From: Baffinella frigidus
Lineage: Eukaryota; Cryptophyceae; Cryptomonadales; Baffinellaceae
NCBI GenBank assembly: GCA_026770585.1
Contig: MU647494.1
Location: 1 to 11,728, forward strand
Length of the DNA stretch: 11,728 nucleotides
Reading direction: 5' to 3'
The position numbers and the translations under genes are program-made. Of the stretch, positions 6,913 to 11,728 are shown one piece after another. Positions within the stretch are counted from its first letter, which is position 1. Each line of letters starts with the position of its first letter. Under the pieces are notes generated by a model. That model did not search any database. It worked only from the letters and a program-made list of their open reading frames with translations, and was not told the DNA's origin.

Positions 6913-7205
6913 CTGTACAGACCGGACTCAGCCATGCACCGCCTCTCACACACGGAAACACACGTTTATTCACACCAACACCTAGCGCTGTCTCAGTCTA
7001 TTTGGGCCCACCAAATTGGTGAGCCAGGGCACTTTTCCGCTCCAAAGTTGACAGATTTGAACCGCGAGCCCAGCATGACAACTTAAGCATAGTCAGCCAA
7101 CCCGAGAGAGGCAGAGCTAGGATTCGGGCTCGTTGGCGAGGCTTGTGAACAAATCCAAAAGCGCTGTGTCCTCGCCCACTTTGACCCATTTGCTGCCGAG
7201 CTGCG
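6913..7205. other. Unique region, nothing supported
   Basis: About 290 bases of mixed composition between the family B repeat and the next G-rich array. No convincing frame, RNA or hairpin. A 63-codon minus-strand frame at 6998-7189 lacks recognisable features. Confidence 0.5.
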
Positions 7206-7386
7206 CGACAGGGTTGAGGGTGTTGGGTTTAGGAGTGGTTAGGGTTTGGGGTTTGGGGTTTGGAGTTTGGGGTTTGGAGTTTGGGGTTTGGGGTTTGGTG
7301 TTGGGTGTTTGGGGCTTGTGGTTTGTGGTTTGTGGTTTGTGGTTTGTGGTTTGTGGTTTGAGGGGTTAGGGGTTAGGGGTTTAGGT
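7206..7386 (+). repeat. G-rich heptamer array: TTTGGGG then TTTGTGG
   Basis: After a short TTTAGG lead-in, TTTGGGG/TTTGGAG heptamers run to about 7306. Then CTTGTGG and five perfect TTTGTGG copies (7322-7356) follow, and then TTTGAGG and GGTTAGGG words. Different heptamers occupy adjacent blocks rather than being mixed, showing local re-amplification. The open frames across it only read the 7-base period. Confidence 0.92.
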
Positions 7387-7482
7387 TGCAGACCACTGCC
7401 TTGTGCAGCGACAGTGGTGATTTCGCATTGCAGGATTTTATTTTTTAAAATGCACCAGGAATTTACTTGATGCCATTGGAAA

Positions 7483-7929
7483 CCACCAGCAACCCGCTGC
7501 AGCTTTTAACCGGATCGGGTACTGTATTCTTCTGCGATCGACTTTACAAGTGATTTTATCGCGGCCGAACGTTTCTGAGGTGGAAACGATTGACTTTCAA
7601 TTGCGGGTTTTCCGTTTCCCGGGAATTAACGGCATTTGTACGAGATGTCGCCCGAAATTAGGCAGCCTGCGGCGCAAAAAAACAGATAAAAACACTTGTA
7701 AAGTCAATCACAGAAGAAAATGATTCCCGCCGACTTGGAGCGGGATAGAACCGCTCCAAGTCGGCGGGAAACCATTAGTAACTTTCAGCCCGGACATATC
7801 TGTCCGGTATCTCCCGTCAGCAATTCGAGGTCCCTAGGGTTTCCTACCGTAGGGTCATTGGAAAGTTTTTTATTATAAAAATACCCGAATCCTTGGGAAG
7901 ATCAGGTAAAAGATACGGGTTGCTGGTGG
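7483..7929. mobile_element. Composite nested inverted-repeat element, about 450 bp
   Basis: Outer ends: CCACCAGCAACCCG (7483-7496) is perfectly inverted at 7916-7929 (CGGGTTGCTGGTGG), with weaker matches continuing inward (CTTTTAACC / GGTAAAAG). An inner pair of about 34 bases matches with three mismatches: TTCTTCTGCGATCGACTTTA onward (about 7527-7560) against its inverse ending at about 7719. On the right only, a block of about 150 bases sits between inner and outer arms. It contains a perfect 20-base hairpin (7724-7770) and CCGGACA-TATC-TGTCCGG (7790-7807). This reads as one foldback element into which another inserted. No coding frame is supported. Confidence 0.75.
7724..7770. repeat. Perfect 20-bp stem, 7-base loop hairpin
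   Basis: TTCCCGCCGACTTGGAGCGG (7724-7743) and CCGCTCCAAGTCGGCGGGAA (7751-7770) are exact reverse complements around GATAGAA. No T-tract follows, so it is not a bacterial-style terminator. The perfect, GC-rich stem contrasts with the decayed repeats around it, implying recent origin or ongoing correction. Confidence 0.95.
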
Positions 7930-8167
7930 AAGGGGACCAAAAGGGCGAAACCCATTTCGAATTCAATCTCAGAACAGCACACACTCTGTTGTGTATCGTA
8001 AGGCTTCCACCAACGCCCAAGATAAGGGTGGATATGCTATTTTAGGCATACAATCAAGGCTGAGATGAGTGTACTTATGAACAGATTCTGTTATGTTCCG
8101 AAATGAAATCAGGGTGGGGTTCAGGTGGTTTACTCTTACTAGTATGATCAAATTGCGTAATAATTTT
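7930..8167. other. Unique region, nothing supported
   Basis: Mixed-composition sequence with no repeat partner that I found in the window. An 82-codon minus-strand frame at 7969-8217 shows no recognisable domain and runs into the hairpin at 8168-8219; I treat it as chance. Confidence 0.5.
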
Positions 8168-8219
8168 CGTTGCCCCACGCAATTAATCAGTACTTTTACG
8201 CTGATTTCATAGGGCAACG
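8168..8219. repeat. Two-step hairpin bordering a dispersed repeat
   Basis: CGTTGCCC (8168-8175) pairs with GGGCAACG (8212-8219); inside, AATCAG (8185-8190) pairs with CTGATT (8201-8206). The outer stem ends exactly where dispersed repeat family C copy 2 starts. Confidence 0.75.
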
Positions 8220-8331
8220 GTTTTAATTTAAAACCATTGGATTCAATAAAAATTGCTGCACGAATGCTTTAATATTACTAGTAAAACTTATCGTGTGTAG
8301 TAAATTTCATTGCCAGAAAGTTGTAAATTAG
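8219..8331. repeat. Dispersed repeat family C, copy 2 (pair with 2638-2751)
   Basis: Same-orientation partner of 2638-2751, sharing CACGAATGCTTTAATATTA-like and TAGTAAATTTCATT words across its length. It diverges from copy 1 at both edges at nearly the same points, as expected for a discrete inserted unit. Confidence 0.8.
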
Positions 8332-8429
8332 AACCTTTTTCCTGAGAGATCTGGGTGGGGGTGCACCGCTTTGTGCCAGATGGGTGTGGAGAGCGAAACT
8401 GTCCCTGCAGCGAATAGTTCCTGCCGCAC

Positions 8430-8469
8430 GTGCACCCAGCGTCAACTTAGTGCACCCAGCGTCAACTTA
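8430..8469. repeat. Perfect tandem duplication, 2 x 20 bp
   Basis: GTGCACCCAGCGTCAACTTA occurs twice head to tail (8430-8449, 8450-8469) without a mismatch, indicating a recent duplication. Confidence 0.97.
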
Positions 8470-8514
8470 TGCCACCGAGCTGGGGGTTAACTCGACGTAC
8501 CACACGAGGCTACA

Positions 8515-8652
8515 ATTGGCCTTTTCTTAAAACACTCTCTTAGAAGGTCGTCTCTGCATTGTGAAGAAATTGTCACGTCCCCGGCAATTTTGACCAATTC
8601 TCGTACAAGTACTGGACGCGACCTTAAAACCAACATTTAAGAAAAGGCCAAT
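8515..8652. mobile_element. Foldback MITE, 138 bp, 17-bp perfect terminal inverted repeats
   Basis: ATTGGCCTTTTCTTAAA (8515-8531) and TTTAAGAAAAGGCCAAT (8636-8652) are exact inverse copies. Similarity continues inward with gaps (AAGGTCG, TTGT, AATTG), so most of the element can fold. Its terminus differs from family A, so it is a separate family. The target duplication is unclear and there is no coding capacity. Confidence 0.88.
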
Positions 8653-9048
8653 GACCGCCTTGTGTGGAAGGGGTGGACTAGGGTTTTCAGGGTTTGGTTC
8701 AACCTTCAGTACTCACGGTTTAGTTCAGCCCTCACTGTAGGAGGTGGAGAGAGAATCCATCCGGAAAAAGCTCGTAAGAGCGGCCGACACGGGGTCCAGT
8801 ATGCAGCACAATGCGGAAGGCATGTGCGGCGCTGACGCTGGTTGTTTAGCAATAAATTACCAATCTCTTTTCAGCCCTCACTACAGTTCAGGGCGTATGG
8901 TTTCGGGTTTACTTTAGGGTCTGCAAACTTGATTTCCGCTAGGGCGTCATTCATTACGGGTCAGGGTGTGGGGTCTCGTCCCTGACCCTGGCGAGCGTTT
9001 ACCACAAACACTCGCCCCCATGCACGTAGCAGTGCCCGAGTTCCTTTC
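8653..9048. other. Mostly unique region with scattered heptamer remnants
   Basis: Short GGGTTT/TTCAGGG pieces occur near 8679-8695, 8887-8935 and 8960-8975. TTCAGCCCTCACT appears at 8725-8737 and within 8872-8884. No gene is supported. The segment 8936-8981 is a dispersed repeat listed separately. Confidence 0.5.
8936..8981. repeat. Dispersed repeat family E, copy 1 (pair with 10459-10504)
   Basis: CGCTAGGGCG, then TCAGGGTGT and GGGTCT-GTCC align without gaps to 10459-10504, about 80% identical over 46 bases by eye. Both copies sit beside heptamer-like words. Confidence 0.7.
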
Positions 9049-9066
9049 CCCCCGGATATCCGGGGG
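9049..9066. repeat. Perfect 18-bp palindrome CCCCCGGATATCCGGGGG
   Basis: The word is fully self-complementary with no loop, and with one extra C it extends to TTT/AAA on each side (9045-9069). It contains an EcoRV-type GATATC centre. Chance is unlikely for 18 bases, but no function is implied. Confidence 0.95.
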
Positions 9067-9114
9067 AAATGCGGTTAGAATCCAAGACAAATGGATAAGA
9101 TTCTAGTACACATG

Positions 9115-9376
9115 GTTTAGATGGACTGTATCCGTGAAGCCCCCGGTGGCTGCTAAGTTCATCTCGAAAGATAACTGAATCAATTCCCCAATTAGCTTTT
9201 TCATTTAATTAGGAGGCCTTATTAAATTTACTATGCCCTAACTAATTTCTCCTGTTCAACCTCCTATTGAAAAGGAAGTTATTCAGTTATCTTCCGAGAT
9301 GAAAGTGGAGGGACCGCTGTCGTGCACAAATAGTTTAGATGGACTGTATCCGTAAAGCCCCCGGTGGCTGCTAAGT
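9115..9376. mobile_element. TIR element bracketed by 44-bp direct repeats
   Basis: A 44-base sequence beginning GTTTAGATGGACTGTATCCG is present at 9115-9158 and 9333-9376 with one mismatch. Between them, a 146-base unit (9158-9303) has 23-base inverted ends, left TTCATCTCGAAAGATAACTG onward and right ending CAGTTATCTTCCGAGATGAA, one mismatch. The left inverted end abuts the first direct repeat (sharing one base); 29 bases separate the right inverted end from the second. The direct repeats are far too long for an ordinary target-site duplication. No coding frame is present. Confidence 0.88.
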
Positions 9377-9388
9377 GGGGACGCAAGG

Positions 9389-9511
9389 TACAGGGGTACC
9401 TCGCTCATAAGAAATCGCCCCCCCCCCCTAGAACCACCATAGGGCCCTAGGCATAGCCCAAGTGTAGGGTCCTAGGGGGGTGGGGGTTGTTATGAGTGAG
9501 GTACCCCGGCT
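9389..9511 (+). mobile_element. Foldback MITE family A, copy 4
   Basis: Left end TA plus CAGGGGTACCTCGCTCAT is intact (from 9391); right end ATGAGTGAGGTACCCCGG ends at 9509 with CT in place of the expected TA. The core CCACCATAGGGCCCTAGGCA and TGTAGGGTCCTAGG matches copy 1 in the same orientation. The body is 119 bases, one longer than copies 1 and 3, within C/G-run variation. It begins 13 bases after the direct repeat ending at 9376. Confidence 0.88.
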
Positions 9512-9538
9512 GCCGTGCGAGGAGGGAGCACCTGCCAA

Positions 9539-9585
9539 GGCTTTCAAGGACTTTCACTTGAAAGCCAGGTCCGGAATCCGGACCT
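9539..9585. repeat. Two adjacent perfect hairpins
   Basis: GGCTTTCAAG (9539-9548) pairs with CTTGAAAGCC (9557-9566) around an 8-base loop. Immediately after, AGGTCCGGA and TCCGGACCT (9567-9575, 9577-9585) form a near-loopless palindrome around one A. The head-to-tail arrangement without spacer is unusual. Confidence 0.92.
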
Positions 9586-9594
9586 CACTGTCTT

Positions 9595-9696
9595 ATCCCT
9601 CAAGTGACCAGTAGGCTCATACGCCCTACCGTAGGGCCCTAGGACCTGCGTAGGGCGAGTCAGGGCGAATATTCACCCTATGGTCACTTAAGGGAT
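9595..9696. mobile_element. Small foldback element, about 102 bp
   Basis: The left arm 9595-9615 (ATCCCTCAAGTGACCA, then GTAGG) and right arm 9676-9696 are inverted copies with few differences. An inner stem CGCCCTAC (9622-9629) / GTAGGGCG (9650-9657) encloses GTAGGGCCCTAGGACC-like sequence that resembles the family A core. It could be a distant, internally rearranged relative of family A with different ends. Confidence 0.82.
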
Positions 9697-9718
9697 ATGT
9701 GCCGAGTCGGAACGGAGT

Positions 9719-9823
9719 GGGTGGGGTCGGGAATCCTAGCTCATCCGTAGATCGTTGCCATCTCCTCAAGAGTGCGGTGGGCGTGGCGTTGGATGTAAGT
9801 GTAATGCAAAGCACGAAAGCACC
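9719..9823. repeat. Dispersed repeat family D, copy 2 (pair with 6261-6360)
   Basis: Aligns with copy 1 from GGGTGGGGTC to GCACGAAAGCACC, with a 5-base length difference near the start. It begins 22 bases after the foldback ending at 9696. In copy 1 the upstream neighbour is different, so D moved or was duplicated independently of that foldback. Confidence 0.88.
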
Positions 9824-10239
9824 ACCAAAGTTCACTCGAGAGCGAATTTGAGCTTTCGCGTCCGGATTTCTTCGGGTCCCCAAATACAATGGATTGTTTT
9901 CAACTCCCAACTCTCCTACAAATTTTAAAACTTATGGCTTTTTAAATATTGAATTGGAGTTTTAAAGTCCCGAGTTTTATTATTTGTACCAGAAGTTCGG
10001 AATTCCCAACAATAAATTGCATTTGGGGACGTGATGAGCCGCCCTGGAGCGGACCCATAAGTATTCTCAAGTCAATTTTGCGATTTTCAAGGGGAATGAA
10101 CTCTCCTGAGGAGTACCCCGTAACAGAATGATGATTCTGGTGCAAAAAGGTCTAATAAGTATTGTAGAGGTACAAATCCTGTCAACTTTTGCGATAAAGG
10201 TTCATTCAAGATTGGCCGCAAGCCCCTCCAGGGCGGATT
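9824..10239. other. AT-richer region, no gene supported
   Basis: Contains an AT-rich stretch at about 9914-10015. ATAAGTATT followed by a GTCAA-TTTTGCGAT word occurs at about 10058-10085 and again at about 10155-10194, suggesting a decayed duplication. Overlapping short frames on both strands at 9942-10145 lack recognisable domains. Confidence 0.5.
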
Positions 10240-10258
10240 AGGCGAACGGCTCCAAGTC
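10240..10258. repeat. AGGC-AACGGCTCC motif, copy 1 of 3
   Basis: AGGCGAACGGCTCCAAGTC matches 10737-10755 and 10934-10952 at 16-17 of 19 positions. The three same-strand copies link the otherwise unique DNA on both sides of the 10507-10650 array. Confidence 0.8.
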
Positions 10259-10296
10259 CACTGCCAGTCTGCATCCAAGTCCACTGCCATTCAGCA
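10251..10296. repeat. Tandem duplication, 2 x 23 bp
   Basis: TCCAAGTCCACTGCCA begins units at 10251 and 10274; the 23-base units differ at two positions in their last seven bases. The inverse of its core (GCAGTGGACT) occurs at about 10924-10933, just before AGGC-AACGGCTCC copy 3. Confidence 0.92.
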
Positions 10297-10506
10297 TCTT
10301 TTACCTCAAGTCAACAAACCTGATCCTCGCCAGTAAGTCGCCATTTCGTTTAGAAGGACCGGCTCTGGGAGCCGGCATTTGACTTAAGGCTGTGGTTTTC
10401 AGGGGGAGTTGACTTAGGCGGACATGTTCTGGCTCGGAGTGAAGTCCCACCTGCATTTGCGCTAGGGCGACCTTCGCTGCGGTTCAGGGTGTAGGGTCTA
10501 GTCCAA
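10297..10506. repeat. Unique stretch ending in dispersed repeat family E, copy 2
   Basis: Bases 10297-10458 hold nothing I can support. Bases 10459-10504 are the partner of 8936-8981 and lead directly into the heptamer array. GTCCAAC after it recurs at 10652-10658 on the far side of that array. Confidence 0.6.
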
Positions 10507-10650
10507 CTTTAGGGTTTCGGGTTCAGGGTTTAGGGTTCAGGGTTTAGGGTTTAGGGTTTAGGGTTTAGGGTTTAGGGTTCAGAGTTTAGGTCTTAAAGCT
10601 CAGGGGTTGGGGTTTAGGGTTTAGGGTTAAGGGCTGAGTTTGTAGGGTTT
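10507..10650 (+). repeat. Short G-rich telomere-like array (TTTAGGG)
   Basis: About 140 bases of TTTAGGG/TTCAGGG heptamers, with five or six near-perfect TTTAGGG units in the middle (about 10542-10576). It is bracketed by GTAGGGTCTAGTCCAAC (10490-10506) and GTAGGGTTTAGTCCAAC (10642-10658), a 17-base near-identical pair, so the array interrupts or has duplicated one site. Confidence 0.9.
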
Positions 10651-11030
10651 AGTCCAACCTTCATTCCCGTGAGAGACTTGGGGCCGTTTGAAGTACTCTC
10701 AGCCCAGACGGAACTGGAGCTTTTTGCTTCAAAATAAGGCTAACGGCTCCAATTCCTTTCAAGTTTTGGAGCCCTTGGATCCGGACTACACTGCCAGGGC
10801 GGAGATTTTGTAAAAGTCAATTCACCCACAAATCTGTCAACTTTAGAAACCAGGTACGCAGAACGTGTACTTCTTTACCACACGTTCGCAGGTGAGTTGA
10901 CTGAAACCAAAAACTCCGGCCCGGCAGTGGACTAGGCCAACGGCTCCGATTCGAACCTTCATTTGTTCGAGGGACTTTGGGCCGATGCGCTCCTTGTTTA
11001 CTGAGTAGAAGTACTTGACTGGCCCTGCTT
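10651..11030. repeat. Region with diverged internal duplication
   Basis: Two similar segments: CCTTCATT with GGGGCCGTTTGAAGTACTCTC (from about 10659) and CCTTCATTTG with TGGGCCGATGCG then GAAGTACTTGAC (from about 10956). AGGCTAACGGCTCCAATTC (10737-10755) and AGGCCAACGGCTCCGATTC (10934-10952) are copies 2 and 3 of the motif at 10240. No gene is supported. Confidence 0.65.
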
Positions 11031-11310
11031 TCGGGTTTGGGGTTTAAGGTTTGGGGTTTGGAGCTTGGGGTTTGGGGTTTGGGGTTTGGGGTTTGGGTTT
11101 TGGGGCTTGGGGTTTAGGGATTAGAGTTTAGGGTTTGGGGTTTGGGGTTCGGGGTTTGGGGTTTGTGGTTTGGGGTTTGGGGCTTGGGGTTTGGAGTTTG
11201 GGGTTTGGGGTTTAGGGATTAGAGTTTAGGGTTTGGGGGGTTTAGGCGGTTGGGATTTAGGGTTTAGGGTGTTTAGGGTTTAGGGTTTAGGGTTTAGGGG
11301 GTTTAAGGTT
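11031..11310 (+). repeat. G-rich heptamer array, TTTGGGG type
   Basis: TTTGGGG is the dominant word, with TTTGGAG, CTTGGGG, TTTGTGG and TTTAGGG variants. A longer motif (GGGGTTTAGGGATTAGAG then TTTAGGGTTTGGGG) occurs at about 11110-11140 and again at about 11208-11238, showing larger duplications inside the array. Confidence 0.92.
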
Positions 11311-11470
11311 TAGGGTTCCGGATTCCAGGTTCCGGGTTCCGGGTTCCGGGTTTGGTGTTCCGAGTTTGGGGTTCCGGGTTCCGGGTTCCGGGTTCCGGGT
11401 TCCGGGTTCCGGGTTTGGGGTTCCGGGTTCAGGGTTCCGAGGTTGGGGTTCAGGGTTCAGGGTTGAGGGT
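11311..11470 (+). repeat. G-rich heptamer array, TTCCGGG type
   Basis: TTCCGGG replaces TTTAGGG/TTTGGGG abruptly; six perfect tandem copies lie at 11372-11413, with TTTGGGG interspersed, then TTCAGGG at 11447-11463. Overlapping open frames here encode 7-residue repeats in both directions simply because 7 is not divisible by 3; they are not genes. Confidence 0.93.
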
Positions 11471-11539
11471 CTACCGATCTTGCCCTTGAGTTTCGACATG
11501 GCTTTCATCATTGTCATCGCCGAGCCGAGCTGCGCCTGC
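11471..11539. other. Unique spacer between two arrays
   Basis: About 70 bases without heptamers (CTACCGATCTTGCCCTTGAG to the CGCCTGC preceding the next array). No function is visible. Confidence 0.5.
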
Positions 11540-11728
11540 TTGGGGTTTGGTCTTCGGTGTTTCGTGTTTGGTGTTTGGCGTTTGGTGTTTGGTGTTTAGC
11601 GTTTAGCGTTTGGTGTTTGGTGTTTAGCATCTGGCGTTTGGTGTTTGGGGTTTAGCGTTTGGTGTTTGGTGTTTAGGGTTTAGCGTTTGGTGTTTGGTGT
11701 TTAGCGTTTGGGGTTTGGTGTTTGGTGT
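11540..11728 (+). repeat. Heptamer array with trimer higher-order pattern
   Basis: Read in sevens, the array is made of TTTGGTG and TTTAGCG plus a few TTTGGCG, TTTGGGG and TTTAGGG. Two TTTGGTG followed by one TTTAGCG recurs (for example 11581-11601 and 11690-11710), so a 21-base higher-order unit overlies the 7-base period. The array continues past the window edge. Confidence 0.92.

Noticed and set aside
7133-7470. Gly/Leu/Val/Phe-rich frames over the TTTGGGG/TTTGTGG array
   Set aside because: Same cause: translation of a 7-base repeat.
7724-7770. Intrinsic transcription terminator
   Set aside because: No T-tract follows the stem, and the context is eukaryotic.
8401-8470. CRISPR-like array from the repeated GTGCACCCAGCGTCAACTTA
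   Set aside because: Only two head-to-tail copies with no spacer; a simple tandem duplication.
10934-10962. GATTCGAACC, resembling the reverse complement of a tRNA B box
   Set aside because: The surrounding bases do not form a T stem, and no acceptor stem or A box lies in the right order.
11287-11599. Pro/Gly/Glu-rich open frames on both strands in the TTCCGGG array
   Set aside because: Stop-free frames arise automatically from heptamer repeats without a stop word and give 7-residue periodic peptides; no codon bias or domain supports them.

Overview
The window looks like nuclear DNA of a eukaryote, most likely a protist or alga. Three things point there: seven-base telomere-type repeats (TTTAGGG/CCCTAAA and variants) dominate it; a GC-rich fragment of a eukaryotic cyclin opens it; and foldback elements resembling cut-and-paste DNA transposon derivatives are frequent. 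TTTAGGG telomeres are known from plants, green algae, dinoflagellates, chromerids/apicomplexans and other protists, so the sequence alone does not name the species. There is no operon-like structure, rRNA, tRNA or CRISPR array.

Layout. Bases 2-694 carry the 3' end of a cyclin-like gene on the + strand, the only convincing protein-coding gene. From 695 to the end (about 11 kb) I find no gene I would defend. This gene-poor part is a mosaic of four things. (1) Degenerate heptamer arrays: C-rich 1210-1431, G-rich 1699-2483, C-rich 3936-5724, then G-rich 7206-7386, 10507-10650 and 11031-11728. (2) A family of about 118-bp inverted-repeat elements (four copies at 994, 3237, 6669 and 9389) with TA at the ends and a CAGGGGTACCTCGC terminus. 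(3) Several unrelated foldback or inverted-repeat elements (3042-3180, 7483-7929, 8515-8652, 9115-9376, 9595-9696). (4) Pairs of dispersed repeats that tie distant parts of the window together.

Interpretation. The layout fits a subtelomeric or interstitial-telomeric domain next to a chromosomal gene. The arrays keep an almost strict 7-base period while the repeat word changes from block to block (TTTAGGG, TTCAGGG, TTTCGGG, TTTGGGG, TTTGTGG, TTCCGGG, TTTGGTG/TTTAGCG). This suggests old telomeric DNA that has been locally re-amplified. The G-rich array ending at 2483 and the C-rich array starting at 3936 face each other as two fused chromosome ends would, but 1.45 kb of other DNA lies between them. 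No part of the non-genic region shows evidence of cooperating genes; the interest lies in its repeat architecture.
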